Shown: positions 17,827 to 27,798, numbered from the stretch's first letter. The stretch is DNA of 64,000 nucleotides from Parvicella sp964387945 (GCA_964387945.1 CAYLYX010000006.1:62001-126000); one strand, 5' to 3'. The notes: generated by a model not told the origin, from the sequence alone. Numbers and translations are program-made.

Positions 17827-18888
17827 TTAAGGTACTTCAACTCGATTGATGATCGTATTGATAATGGTCTCGGTATTGACATTTTCTGCCTCAGCTTCGT
17901 AGGTAAGGCCAATCCGGTGACGTAACACATCGTGTGCAATGGCACGAACGTCCTCTGGAATAACATAACCTCTTCGTTTTATGAAAGCAAAAGCCTTAGC
18001 ACAAGTTGCCAGCGCAATGCTTGCACGAGGAGACCCTCCAAATTCAATGAGTGGTTCTAGGTTGTCCAGTCCATAATCTTTTGGCGTTCTAGTAGCATAA
18101 ACCAAATCAACGATGTACTGCTCAATTTTTTCATCCATGTAGACCTGCTTTACAATTCCTCTAGCTTTAAGAATGGTTTCGGGAGAAACCACTTGGTTAG
18201 GTTTTGGAAAACCAGCAGAAGATACATTGTGACGAATAATAAGTTTTTCCTCATCCTTCTTAGGATAGTCCAGCACAACCTTTAGCATAAAACGATCTAC
18301 CTGAGCTTCAGGCAAAGGATACGTTCCTTCTTGTTCTACTGGGTTTTGAGTAGCAAGTACTAAGAAAGGTTCAGGAAGTTTGAACGTGTTATCACCAATG
18401 GTCACCTGTCTTTCTTGCATGGCTTCTAGCAAAGCAGATTGAACCTTAGCTGGAGCACGGTTGATTTCATCTGCCAGTACGAAGTTGGCAAAGATGGGGC
18501 CTTTCTTAGAAATAAATTCTTCTTTACTGTGGTTATAGATCATCGTGCCCAACAAATCGGCTGGCAAAAGATCGGGTGTAAACTGGATTCGACTAAATGA
18601 GGCTTCAATAGTCTTCGCCAGTGTATTGATCGCTAATGTTTTGGCGAGTCCAGGAACACCTTCCAGAAGGATATGTCCGTTAGACAATAAAGCAATCAGC
18701 AAGCGTTCAACCATTTGAGGCTGTCCGATGATCACTTTGTTCATTTCCATCTTGATCAAATCAATGAAGGAACTTTCTTGCTGAATGAGTTCATTGATAG
18801 CTCTGATGTCGGTTCCTACCTGAGAACTTTCGCTTGTCGGTTCCGTTCCCATATTCACCGCTCCTGATATTGGATTTTCATTTTCCAT
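17827..18888 (-). CDS. moxR: MoxR family AAA+ ATPase
   Basis: The 353-residue ATPase has Walker A (GVPGLAKT), Walker B (VLADEINRA), sensor-1 (VLATQNPVEQEGTYPLPEAQ) and the C-terminal lid. It is the first gene of the eight-gene moxR-DUF58-DUF4381-batABCDE operon, all on the minus strand with overlaps or short spacers after the DUF58 gene. MoxR proteins act as chaperone-like ATPases that activate VWA-containing complexes. The upstream region 18889-19019 has no other gene and should hold the operon promoter. Confidence 0.95.
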   Translation of the reverse strand: MENENPISGAVNMGTEPTSESSQVGTDIRAINELIQQESSFIDLIKMEMNKVIIGQPQMVERLLIALLSNGHILLEGVPGLAKTLAINTLAKTIEASFSRIQFTPDLLPADLLGTMIYNHSKEEFISKKGPIFANFVLADEINRAPAKVQSALLEAMQERQVTIGDNTFKLPEPFLVLATQNPVEQEGTYPLPEAQVDRFMLKVVLDYPKKDEEKLIIRHNVSSAGFPKPNQVVSPETILKARGIVKQVYMDEKIEQYIVDLVYATRTPKDYGLDNLEPLIEFGGSPRASIALATCAKAFAFIKRRGYVIPEDVRAIAHDVLRHRIGLTYEAEAENVNTETIINTIINRVEVP

Positions 18889-19019
18889 GTTCTTGCACTT
18901 TTAAGCGTTTTCTCGTTACTACAAAAATCGTGACTACTGAGGTTTTTATGAAGTGAAACAGTGTTAAAGAATGTTAACAGTTTTCTTAAATAGTGCTAAG
19001 AAACAGGTGCTGTAAAATA

Positions 19020-19319
19020 TTATTCAGCTGATTTCATCGCTTTTTCAAGGAGATCGGCATGCTCTGGGCAGGTTTCCTTCATAGCGTCTTGAATATCAGT
19101 AATACTCACTCCTTCATCCAAGAATGAGTCTAACTCTGACCTCAGGCCAATAAGGTCCAAGTTATTGTGGTATTCACCTTCTTCGTCACCTGCAGTGTCT
19201 TCTGCATAGGTCTCAGCTAACTTACATCCACAGTGTGTGGCATCTCCAAGGAGTTCATGTTCACAACTAATAAGTGAAAAGGTAATAAGCGAAATGGCAA
19301 AGAGTTTAATCGTTTTCAT
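19020..19319 (-). CDS. small cysteine-containing lipoprotein, unknown function
   Basis: The 99-residue protein has a lipoprotein signal peptide with lipobox LISC (Cys19) and two more cysteines in HCGCK, plus one in ETCPEH. The rest is acidic and helical. I do not recognise a family. A single gene with short flanks on both sides; it points away from tgt. Confidence 0.65.
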   Translation of the reverse strand: MKTIKLFAISLITFSLISCEHELLGDATHCGCKLAETYAEDTAGDEEGEYHNNLDLIGLRSELDSFLDEGVSITDIQDAMKETCPEHADLLEKAMKSAE

Positions 19320-19495
19320 AGTAGTAGAATTAATAGTTCTTTGAGAGCGAAGATAAGCATTAACAGGAAATAGAATGTAAAGCGCTAAGGTCGAGGCTTA
19401 GGGCTAACTGATTTTGAAGGTTTTGTATTGACTCACCAGCAGTCAAAATAGTCTTTGGCTTAATTTTTCTGTAGTCCAGACTAATCACGAATAAC

Positions 19496-19503
19496 TATCT
19501 TTG
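19496..19503 (+). promoter_or_regulatory. -7 promoter element of tgt
   Basis: TATCTTTG is an exact match to the Bacteroidota -7 consensus TAnnTTTG. The tgt ATG is only 8 bp downstream, so the mRNA would have almost no 5' leader. A -33 TTTG at the usual 18-19 bp is not seen; there is a T-run there instead. Confidence 0.5.
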
Positions 19504-19510
19504 TTCTCTT

Positions 19511-20641
19511 ATGAAATTCGATTTAATCAAAACGGACGAGAAGTCTAAGGCAAGGGCGGGAGTTATTGAAACGGCCCATGGACAGATTGAAACGCCAATC
19601 TTTATGCCGGTGGGAACGGTAGCCTCTGTAAAAGGGGTTCATCAGCGAGAATTGGAAGAGGATATCAAGGCACAGATTATTCTCGGGAATACGTATCACC
19701 TATACTTGAGACCAGGTTTGGATGTCCTAGAAGCAGCTGGAGGCTTGCATAAGTTCAACGGTTGGGAACGTCCGATTCTGACAGATAGTGGAGGTTATCA
19801 AGTGTATTCGTTGTCTGGAACGCGAAAGATTGTGGAGGAAGGCGTGAAATTTCAATCGCACATTGATGGTTCTAGACATTTATTTACGCCAGAAGGAGTG
19901 ATGGACATTCAGCGTACCATTGGGGCGGATATCATCATGGCTTTTGACGAATGTACGCCTTACCCGTGCGAATATTCTTATGCCAAGAATTCGATGGATA
20001 TGACACATCGATGGCTAAAACGTTGTTGTGATCGTTTTGACAGTACAGAAGGTAAATACGGTTATGAACAAACGTTGTTTCCCATCGTTCAAGGGAGCGT
20101 ATATAAAGATTTAAGAAAGGAGTCTGCTGAGAAAATAGCTTCTTTTGAACGTGAAGGTAACGCCATAGGAGGTCTTTCTGTTGGTGAGCCGCATGAAGAC
20201 ATGTATGAGATGTGTGAAATTGTCTGTGATATTCTTCCAGCGGACAAACCGAGATACTTGATGGGGGTGGGAACACCTGAGAATATTATTGAAAACATCG
20301 CGTTAGGAGTAGATATGTTTGATTGTGTTATGCCTACTCGAAATGCCCGAAACGGTATGATTTTCACCTCAGAAGGGATCATGAACATGAAGAACAAGAA
20401 GTGGGAAAAGTGTTTCGAACCTTTGGATCCGAATGGAACGGCTTTTGTCGATTCTTTTTACAGCAAAGCCTATGTGAGGCATTTGTTTATTTCCAAAGAA
20501 AGGTTGGGGGGACAGATCGCGAGCATACACAATTTGGCGTTTTACATTTGGCTGGTGAAAGAAGCTAGAAAACATATTTTAGCAGGAGATTTTGCCAGTT
20601 GGAAAGATCAGATCGTTCCCAAATTAACTAATCGTTTATAG
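19511..20641 (+). CDS. tgt: tRNA-guanine transglycosylase, lacking the usual zinc cysteines
   Basis: The 376-residue TIM-barrel enzyme exchanges guanine for preQ1 in the wobble position of GUN anticodons, the committed step of queuosine insertion in tRNA. Visible are the substrate loop (LTDSGGYQVYSLSG), the nucleophile region (GVDMFDCVMPTRNARNG) and IHNL. Bacterial enzymes normally hold zinc with CxCxxC plus His just before an AYxRHL segment; here that stretch reads NGTAFVDSFYSKAYVRHL, with Gly, Ala and Asp in place of the three Cys. From memory, this replacement is common in Bacteroidota. The LptF/G permease starts 3 bp later, so the two are co-transcribed. Confidence 0.95.
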   Translation: MKFDLIKTDEKSKARAGVIETAHGQIETPIFMPVGTVASVKGVHQRELEEDIKAQIILGNTYHLYLRPGLDVLEAAGGLHKFNGWERPILTDSGGYQVYSLSGTRKIVEEGVKFQSHIDGSRHLFTPEGVMDIQRTIGADIIMAFDECTPYPCEYSYAKNSMDMTHRWLKRCCDRFDSTEGKYGYEQTLFPIVQGSVYKDLRKESAEKIASFEREGNAIGGLSVGEPHEDMYEMCEIVCDILPADKPRYLMGVGTPENIIENIALGVDMFDCVMPTRNARNGMIFTSEGIMNMKNKKWEKCFEPLDPNGTAFVDSFYSKAYVRHLFISKERLGGQIASIHNLAFYIWLVKEARKHILAGDFASWKDQIVPKLTNRL

Positions 20642-20644
20642 AGG

Positions 20645-21781
20645 TTGATCAAAAAACTGGATATCTACATTGGGCGAAAGTTCCTCTTTACCTACATCTT
20701 TATGATTGTAGTGGTGATGAGTATTTCCATTGTGATTGATATCAGTGAGCGGTTGCGAGATTTTACCAAACCAGATACTGATCTTACGCTTTGGAAAATT
20801 GTTACGGAGTATTATCCCTACTTTTTTATTCATTACATGAACCTTTTTAGTTCATTGATCATTTTTCTCGCAGTGCTATTCTTCACAAGTATGATGGCGC
20901 AGCGGAGTGAGATCATCGCGATTTTGAGTAACGGAGTCAGCTTCAGAAGGTTTACAAGACCTTATTTAATCGTGAGTACGCTTTTGTTAGCCTTTTCGCT
21001 TTTGTCCAATCATTATTGGGTGCCAGAAGCAAATAAACAACGGATTCACTTTGAGAATAAGTACATCTGGCCTGTTAGTGATATTGACAATACCAATCTA
21101 CAGATTGATGATTCTACTATTGTTCATTACAGCAGATATTCTCCAATTGACAACTCTGTTGAAAGGTTATGGGTAGAAAACTGGAAGGAGGATGAGAATG
21201 GTCTTTACACCATGTACAAGGATATGCAAGTGCATGTGGCTTTGGGAGATAGTCTAAGCAATAATTGGTCTTTTACCAAAGTTTTTATCCGACACATTAA
21301 TGATTCCAGTGAAGTGGTGAAGTTGATGCAAACGGTAGATACCACGCTTCATTTTAACATCAAGGAACTAGGAGTAGAAAATAATTCGATGGTTGCAATG
21401 ACAACTCCAGAATTGTTGAAATACCTTGATAAGCAAAGGGATAAAGGAGCGAATAATGTAGTAAACATCGAGTTGACACTGCATGAGCGAACAGCTTATC
21501 CTTTTGCGGCCTATGTACTTACTCTCCTAGGGTTAGCTGTTGCCTCGAGAAAAAGTAGAGAGAAGGTAGGGAAAAGTATTGCGTTTGGGTTGGTGATCAG
21601 CTTCTTGTATATCTTTTTTATGAAAATGACCACCGTAGCTGCTACCAATGTTGGGTTGTCTCCTGCCTTAGCCGTTTGGGTGCCCAATGGTATTTTTGCG
21701 GTCATAGCTTTTTGGGTTTATTATGATCGAATGAAAAATGAAGAGCCTCCAAAGTTTAGTCTGAAGTTTTGGAAACGATAG
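20645..21781 (+). CDS. LptF/LptG family permease
   Basis: The 378-residue protein has three N-terminal membrane helices (from MIVVVMSISIVIDI), a long periplasmic beta-rich domain (about 125-270) and three C-terminal helices (about 275-360). This is the fold of the LptF/G subunits (YjgP/YjgQ) that extract lipopolysaccharide from the inner membrane with the LptB ATPase. It starts with TTG 3 bp after tgt. Which of LptF or LptG it represents cannot be decided here. Genes of this family following tgt are typical of Bacteroidota. Confidence 0.9.
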   Translation: MIKKLDIYIGRKFLFTYIFMIVVVMSISIVIDISERLRDFTKPDTDLTLWKIVTEYYPYFFIHYMNLFSSLIIFLAVLFFTSMMAQRSEIIAILSNGVSFRRFTRPYLIVSTLLLAFSLLSNHYWVPEANKQRIHFENKYIWPVSDIDNTNLQIDDSTIVHYSRYSPIDNSVERLWVENWKEDENGLYTMYKDMQVHVALGDSLSNNWSFTKVFIRHINDSSEVVKLMQTVDTTLHFNIKELGVENNSMVAMTTPELLKYLDKQRDKGANNVVNIELTLHERTAYPFAAYVLTLLGLAVASRKSREKVGKSIAFGLVISFLYIFFMKMTTVAATNVGLSPALAVWVPNGIFAVIAFWVYYDRMKNEEPPKFSLKFWKR

Positions 21782-21784
21782 AGC

Positions 21785-22864
21785 TTACTTAACCTTGCTG
21801 AGAGTCGAGAGTTCACCCACGATTTCGAGTCCTGATACGCTTGAACTGTCTCGATAGATTTCTACCCCTTCCTTATCCTTGACTGAAATTAAAATCTTAG
21901 CATCAACACTTTCAGCAATCCTTCTGTCCATTGAGCCGTTGATGGGGGCAGCTAAAAGTCCTGATTCACTTTTTTTAGCTTGGATGTGAAAGTTGCTTTC
22001 TTTGGTAGAGATGTTAATCTCTAGACCTTCTTTTGTCTCGGTAAAAGTGAGGTCAGCTTTGGAGTAGGTGCCAAACGTTTCAATCTTGTTGTCTTTAAGA
22101 AAGAAACCCAGAAATCCGGTAAACTCTTTACCCAACCAAGGAATATTGGCAATGGAAAGCATAAAGGAGGTGCCTGTTTGGGTGAAACTGTTGGTTTGCA
22201 TCCAAATCCAAGAGGAAGGCATGGATTTGCCCCAGTCTTTCTCAATATAACCATTCCCCTTGCTGAAAGAGTGTATGTCTTCATTGATTTTGATCTCACC
22301 ATTTACCTGATGATCCAGACTTACTACACCATGATAACACTGCATAAAAGGAACATTATAGTACCATCCCATGATGCTTTTTTCGTCCAATTGTTTACAT
22401 CCTTTGAAATCAACCTCACCCGAAATTCTCGTTGAATCATTTTCAAGGTTAAACCGTATTCCTTCACGTGAAAAATAATTCTCACCAATCCTTACTGAGA
22501 AGTTTTGAGGAGAAAAGTAAAACGTGGAAATATCAAATTTGTAGTAATACGTTTCAGCCGTTTTGCCATTGATAACTTGAATAAAAGCATGTTGGTCTTC
22601 ACTGTTTCCTGATAACGATATTCCTGGTATAACACTGATAGCATCTGTCCCTTTTTCAGACACCATTTTGAAATACCACCCTTCAAAATAGTTTTTCTCT
22701 TCTTTGAAACCCTGAAACATTTCAGGGTTCTTCTTTGTCAGTCGCTTATACCCCGGAACGCGTGCATGAGCAGAGAACTGCACTTCCTCAACTTTGGTTT
22801 GTGCGAAATACGTTGCACCAGTGAGCAAACAGAAGATGAAGAATAAACGAAAACAGGCTTTCAT
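21785..22864 (-). CDS. tocopherol cyclase-like exported protein
   Basis: The 359-residue protein has a signal peptide and then a pattern of the tocopherol cyclase-like family: FQGFKEEKNYFEGWYFKMV near residue 50, MQCYHG in the middle and GYIEKDWGKSMPSSWIWMQ later. These are the FEGWYxK and EKxWGxxxPxxW hallmarks. In plants the family closes the chromanol ring of vitamin E. Bacterial relatives outside phototrophs have no proven role, so only the fold is supported. It is convergent with the permease gene (3 bp apart). Confidence 0.75.
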   Translation of the reverse strand: MKACFRLFFIFCLLTGATYFAQTKVEEVQFSAHARVPGYKRLTKKNPEMFQGFKEEKNYFEGWYFKMVSEKGTDAISVIPGISLSGNSEDQHAFIQVINGKTAETYYYKFDISTFYFSPQNFSVRIGENYFSREGIRFNLENDSTRISGEVDFKGCKQLDEKSIMGWYYNVPFMQCYHGVVSLDHQVNGEIKINEDIHSFSKGNGYIEKDWGKSMPSSWIWMQTNSFTQTGTSFMLSIANIPWLGKEFTGFLGFFLKDNKIETFGTYSKADLTFTETKEGLEINISTKESNFHIQAKKSESGLLAAPINGSMDRRIAESVDAKILISVKDKEGVEIYRDSSSVSGLEIVGELSTLSKVK

Positions 22865-22920
22865 ATTAACTAAAACAAATCAATGCTGGAATAGTTCTTT
22901 TGGGTTTTTATTGATTCAAA

Positions 22921-22951
22921 TAAAAAGAGTCACTAGTATCTAGTGACTCTT
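22921..22951 (-). terminator. terminator of the large type B cargo gene
   Basis: Perfect 12-bp stem AAGAGTCACTAG / CTAGTGACTCTT with loop TAT, followed on the minus strand by a T-rich tract. It lies 25 bp past the stop codon of the 1603-residue protein. Confidence 0.85.
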
Positions 22952-22975
22952 AAGTGGGTTATTAAAAAGCAAATT

Positions 22976-25900
22976 TTACTTGAACAGCATGAGTGTTCCA
23001 TGATACTGCTTATCATTAACTTCTAGCGTATACATATAAGTCCCTTCTGGACAAGCCTCGCCTACAGTCGTATGACCATCCCATTGAATGTTGTTTCCGC
23101 TACTTCTGAACATAATTTGTCCCCATCTATTGTAGATGGTCAAATCCACACATTCGTAAATTCGGCCTGGTACGATAACCTTATAAGTGTCATTGTCTCC
23201 ATCACCATTTGGTGTAAATACATTCGGTAAGGTTATGTCGTAATAATCATCAAATGACAGGACAGTTTCAGATTGAGTTGCTGTACTTTCACAACCATCT
23301 GAATTCGTAACAGTAAGATCAACGGTAAAGCTTCCGCTGTACGCAAATTGATGTGATGGGTTTTCCTCATCAGAAGTTTCTCCGTCATTGAAGTCCCAGA
23401 AGAAGTCAACGCCATCAATACTCGTGTTGGTGAAATCCACATAAGCGAATTCACATCCGGGTTCAACGTCCATGTCAAACGAAGCTGTTGGAGCACTGAA
23501 AATCGTAATAGTTACGCTATCTTGATCTGTACAACCTGCAATGTTAGACACCGAAACATAGTACGTTGTGGTGCTAGAAGGACCTGCCATTGGATTGGCA
23601 ATGTTAGGATTGCTCAACCCAGCTATTGGCGTCCATGTATAGGTATTACCTACAGAACCAAATACATTGAGTTGTACACTATCTCCAGCACACACCGAAG
23701 TATCTGGAACGGTTGAAATTCTAAACACGTTCACAATCATCGTATCACTACTCACACAAGCATTGATATCTGTTCCTATTACAACATACTCTTGAGTAGA
23801 GTCTGGACTCGCCACAGGGTTATCAATGTTTGGATCGTCTAGGCTAGTTGCGGGAGACCAAACGTAGGTATCCGCTCCAGTTACCAGTAGACTAGCACTT
23901 GCTCCAATACAAATGTCTTGATCTGGACCGGCATCTACAGTAGGTAGCGGATTAACGGCCACCTCTACAGAGTCTATGTTAGAACAATTATTGCCATCTA
24001 AACCAGTGACGTAATACATGATGGTATCCGTTGGAAATGCCAGTGGATCAGATACTGTCGTACTGGAAAGATCAGTAGAAGGAGACCAAGTGTAATCTGT
24101 AGCTCCGGTAGCCTGCAGTTGGGCGGTATCTCCAATGCATATTGCAACGTTTACTCCAGCATCAACAATCGGCAAGGAATTAACAAAGATTTCAACGCTG
24201 TCATTGTTCACGCACATATTTGCATCTGTTCCTTCCACGTAGAACATGGTAGTAACCGAAGCACTAGAAACTGGGTTAGCGATAGTAGCATCATCCAAAT
24301 CTACTGCTGGCGTCCAAATATAGGTGTCAGCACCAGAGGCTTGCAATTGATAGGTTTCACCAATACAAATAGAATCATTTGCTCCAGCATCAACAAGCGG
24401 CAACGCATTGACAACTATTTCCACCGTATCGGTATTTACACAAGTGTTGGCATCCGTTCCTTCTACAATGTATGACGTGGTTGTAGCAGGCCAAGCCATT
24501 GGGTTGTCAATATTGGGGTCAGAAAGACTATCTGTAGGACTCCAAACGTAAGTTATGGCTCCTGTTGCCAGTAGTTGAGTCGTGTCCCCAAAACAAATCG
24601 TGTCGTCTATGCCTGCATCAATTATTGGAAGAGGATTTACGTTTACGTCAATCGTGTCTGTATTTGTACATCCATCTGCGTCTGTTCCTTCCACAATGTA
24701 AGTAGTTGTAGTAGGTGGGAAAGCTAGTGGGTCAGCAATCAATGAATCGGACAAGGTAACCTGTTCGTTCCAAACGTAGCTGATAGCTCCTGAGGCGCTT
24801 AGCTGAGTAGTGTCATTGATACAAATATCTACATCGTTTCCTGCAAAGACAGCAGGTGGCGTTCGAACGGTGACTAAAACGGAATCTAAACCATTACAAG
24901 TATCGTTGTTCGTACTCAAATAGAACATAGTGGTTGTAGTTGGAAACGCTTGAGGGTTTGCCAAGGTGGCATCATCCAATAATCCAGCAGGAGACCAAAG
25001 GTAGGTTGTGCTGGCACCATCTGCTGATGGATTACCACCAATGGTTACCGTGTCTCCGGGACAAATGGTAGTGTCCGCACCGGCTTCGGTAGGTACATTT
25101 CCAAATACGGTCACTTGAACTGTATCGGTATCCGAACACCCATTAACATCAGTCACCGTAAGCACGTACTCCGTATCTACAGGAGGATTGAATATCGGTG
25201 TAAAAATATTTGGGTCGCTCAGGTTTCCTATTGGATCCCAAAGTGGAGTAAGTACTCCAGTTCCGCCAGATCCACTTCCATCCAAGACTTCTGTTGGAGC
25301 AGTAGTTCCGTTGGTCACACTAATACAAATTCCTTTGTCTTCACCAGCATCAGCAACTGGATTAGAATTGACAGTGACCGTCACCGAATCTATTGCGGTA
25401 CAACCTAAAGCATCCGATCCTGTAACAAAGTACTCTGTAGTCGTTGTTGGGAATGCTTCCGGGTCTTCAATTGCAGGGTCACTCAACGTAGCGGTTGGCG
25501 TCCATGCATAGATGGTCGCACCGGTCGCCTGTAACTGCGCTGTGTCTCCTTCACAGATGGAGATGTCAAGTCCTGCGTCAACAGCAGGTGATACACCAAC
25601 CGTTACTGTAATTTGAGCGGTGTCTGAACAAATACCATCGAAACCAATTACTTCATACGTTTCTGTAGCCGGAGGACATGCAATAGGATTCGCAATGGTG
25701 GAGTCCGAAAGCGTAAGCTGAGTATTCCACACATAATCCACTGCTCCAGAAGCAGAAAGGTTAGCGCAATCTCCATCACAAATTGTTGTGTCGTTACTTG
25801 TTGTTAACGTAAAAGCAGTAGAAACAGCAACTTCCACCGTATCTGTGTTAGAACAACCGAGTCCATCGGTTAACTCAAGCACATAGTTGGTTGTACTCAC

Positions 25901-27787
25901 TGGGTCAGCGAATGGGTCCAAAACTGCAGGGTCTGAAAGGGTTGCGATGGGTGTCCATCCGAAGGTTCCAGGACCAACCGTTCCTTGCAATTGTACAGAG
26001 TCACCTGAACAAAGCACGGTATCTATTCCTGCATCAACAGTTGGGTTATTCACACCTACTTGGACTGAATCAATGCCAAAACAACCTCCTCCAATATCTA
26101 CAGTAAGGTAAAACATGGTAGTGTCCGTTGGGAATATATCGGTTGATAGGCTGGTTGGCGAAGCAATAGCTCCATTGGGAGTCCACGCAGCAGTAAATCC
26201 TGGAGTAGCAGTAGTTGTACCTGTTAGTTGGATGGTATCTCCTGCACAAATTGTTGTGTCATTTCCTGCTTCGACAGTAGGAGCAGGGGTAACGGTGACA
26301 TCATAATCTATTGGTTCTGAAATACAACCGAATTGATTTTCAGCGGTTAATGAGATGCTAGCAGCACCTACAGTTGTCCACTCTACATCTACCGAACTTC
26401 CATTATCCGCAACAATGTTTCCTCCAGTAACCGACCAGTTGTAACTCGTGGCTGGAATAGCTTGCGTAGTGTAAGTTTCTGTTCCAAACTGACAAACTAC
26501 ATCGGCTCCAGTAATCGAACTAGGAGGTGGAACAGGGTCTACGTAAATTTCATATACGTTGTTGGCTGAATTTGGAGGGCATCCGTTATCCGTAGCAGAA
26601 ATCTGGAACTGATAAGGAGCGGTCCTAGCTTGATTACAATCTGTTGTCCAACAGAATTCAGTACTAGCGGTATCCAATCCACTTACAGGTGAAGTGATCG
26701 TTGCAGCAGGGTTAGTTAAGGCTGGGTCAAAGATCGCTCCTGAGGAAGTAATGGTTACACTATCCCCATTAGGGTCATTGTAGCCATAGTCAAAACAGAT
26801 GGTTTCACCAGCTTCAACGTTAAAAACGGTATTCGTTGTTCCCAAGTTTGCATCGATTACAGGGGCTGGGTTATTTGGACAATTAAGTACAAGTAGTTGG
26901 AGATCTCTCCGGGTTATACCGATCAAATTCCCGTTTCTAAATTCTTTAATTTCAATAGCTACTACGTAGTCCCCAACGGTAGGCGGATAGTAGGTGGTGA
27001 GTCCAGTGGAGCCACTAATGTTATTGTAGCCACCCGCACCAAAAGGCTGTGCCATAGAGTAACCACCAGCGTAAGTTACATTTTGAATCGGCCAAACTAA
27101 AAAGGGGTTCTGGGGAGCTGGGGCAGGGTTGGCATTGGTAGCTTCTCCATCGTAAGGTGTTACAAAGCTAAAGGTCAAAAGATCGCCATCTGGATCATAA
27201 GCTGAGTTTAGGATTGTAGTCGTATCTCCCACACACAAAAACGGTACAGGGTCGTCTGTAAACACAGGACTGCTGTTTCCCAATAGTGGAGGAGAAATAT
27301 AACAATAGAAGGCCATGGACTCATCAGCAATTAAATTGGCGATAGAACCATTACGACAACATCTTTCATAAACTACGTGATACCCAGTAAAGTTCAAGGG
27401 TAAATCAACCGTTCCCTCGTATACACCTTTATTGATACACGTATTTGCACCAACACTGCATCCACTAGGTTGGTCAGGTTCAATTGTTTGTGTGCTAATT
27501 AGGTTGAGTTGTAAATTCGTCAAAAAGTTCTTATTTCCACCTGCAGTTGGGTCGTTTTGAACGTCATGTTCATAAATACCTACGGGTTGAATCGGATCTT
27601 CTGGCGCTGGTATTTGAGAGGTAGGACCACAGTCCGTGTAGGTTGTAAGAGTTATCCTGAAACGGTAATTTGCACCGAATTTACCAAGGTATTCATAACC
27701 TATGCTACCTCCTACAAGGTGCGTTGCATAGGAATAAGATATCGTTAAGGCACTAAGTATCAATAGTGCAGTTAGCTTCTTCAACAT
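22976..27787 (-). CDS. giant repeat-containing surface protein with T9SS type B sorting domain
   Basis: This 1603-residue protein has a signal peptide and an N-terminal domain beginning THLVGGSIGYEYLG, common in gliding-associated surface proteins. Next come a few Ig-like domains, twelve tandem repeats of about 76 residues (about 515-1430), one PKD domain (VDFFWDFNDGETSDEENP) and a C-terminal domain from LPNVFTPNGDGDNDTYKV to the end. The last is the gliding motility-associated (CHU_C) type B signal, including YNRWGQIMF and WDGHT. Each repeat starts with VDAGxDxxICxGD and has a single-strand Cys pair. The probable role is a long adhesive fibre at the cell surface. The final domain directs T9SS export. 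Confidence 0.88.
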   Translation of the reverse strand: MLKKLTALLILSALTISYSYATHLVGGSIGYEYLGKFGANYRFRITLTTYTDCGPTSQIPAPEDPIQPVGIYEHDVQNDPTAGGNKNFLTNLQLNLISTQTIEPDQPSGCSVGANTCINKGVYEGTVDLPLNFTGYHVVYERCCRNGSIANLIADESMAFYCYISPPLLGNSSPVFTDDPVPFLCVGDTTTILNSAYDPDGDLLTFSFVTPYDGEATNANPAPAPQNPFLVWPIQNVTYAGGYSMAQPFGAGGYNNISGSTGLTTYYPPTVGDYVVAIEIKEFRNGNLIGITRRDLQLLVLNCPNNPAPVIDANLGTTNTVFNVEAGETICFDYGYNDPNGDSVTITSSGAIFDPALTNPAATITSPVSGLDTASTEFCWTTDCNQARTAPYQFQISATDNGCPPNSANNVYEIYVDPVPPPSSITGADVVCQFGTETYTTQAIPATSYNWSVTGGNIVADNGSSVDVEWTTVGAASISLTAENQFGCISEPIDYDVTVTPAPTVEAGNDTTICAGDTIQLTGTTTATPGFTAAWTPNGAIASPTSLSTDIFPTDTTMFYLTVDIGGGCFGIDSVQVGVNNPTVDAGIDTVLCSGDSVQLQGTVGPGTFGWTPIATLSDPAVLDPFADPVSTTNYVLELTDGLGCSNTDTVEVAVSTAFTLTTSNDTTICDGDCANLSASGAVDYVWNTQLTLSDSTIANPIACPPATETYEVIGFDGICSDTAQITVTVGVSPAVDAGLDISICEGDTAQLQATGATIYAWTPTATLSDPAIEDPEAFPTTTTEYFVTGSDALGCTAIDSVTVTVNSNPVADAGEDKGICISVTNGTTAPTEVLDGSGSGGTGVLTPLWDPIGNLSDPNIFTPIFNPPVDTEYVLTVTDVNGCSDTDTVQVTVFGNVPTEAGADTTICPGDTVTIGGNPSADGASTTYLWSPAGLLDDATLANPQAFPTTTTMFYLSTNNDTCNGLDSVLVTVRTPPAVFAGNDVDICINDTTQLSASGAISYVWNEQVTLSDSLIADPLAFPPTTTTYIVEGTDADGCTNTDTIDVNVNPLPIIDAGIDDTICFGDTTQLLATGAITYVWSPTDSLSDPNIDNPMAWPATTTSYIVEGTDANTCVNTDTVEIVVNALPLVDAGANDSICIGETYQLQASGADTYIWTPAVDLDDATIANPVSSASVTTMFYVEGTDANMCVNNDSVEIFVNSLPIVDAGVNVAICIGDTAQLQATGATDYTWSPSTDLSSTTVSDPLAFPTDTIMYYVTGLDGNNCSNIDSVEVAVNPLPTVDAGPDQDICIGASASLLVTGADTYVWSPATSLDDPNIDNPVASPDSTQEYVVIGTDINACVSSDTMIVNVFRISTVPDTSVCAGDSVQLNVFGSVGNTYTWTPIAGLSNPNIANPMAGPSSTTTYYVSVSNIAGCTDQDSVTITIFSAPTASFDMDVEPGCEFAYVDFTNTSIDGVDFFWDFNDGETSDEENPSHQFAYSGSFTVDLTVTNSDGCESTATQSETVLSFDDYYDITLPNVFTPNGDGDNDTYKVIVPGRIYECVDLTIYNRWGQIMFRSSGNNIQWDGHTTVGEACPEGTYMYTLEVNDKQYHGTLMLFK
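23490..26290 (-). repeat. twelve tandem ~230-bp coding repeats
   Basis: Translated units share the frame VDAGxDxxICxGDTxQL ... YxWxP...LSDPxIxNPxAxP.TTTxYxVxGTD..GCxNxDSVxVxVN. Units seven to ten are most alike; units one, five, six and twelve carry length changes. The array is protein-coding throughout and is not a CRISPR. Confidence 0.9.
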
Positions 27788-27798
27788 TCAGTAAAGTT

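Noticed and set aside
23490..26290. regular repeats that could suggest a CRISPR array
   Set aside because: Units are about 230 bp, degenerate, and encode protein repeats in one frame; no short identical repeats with spacers.
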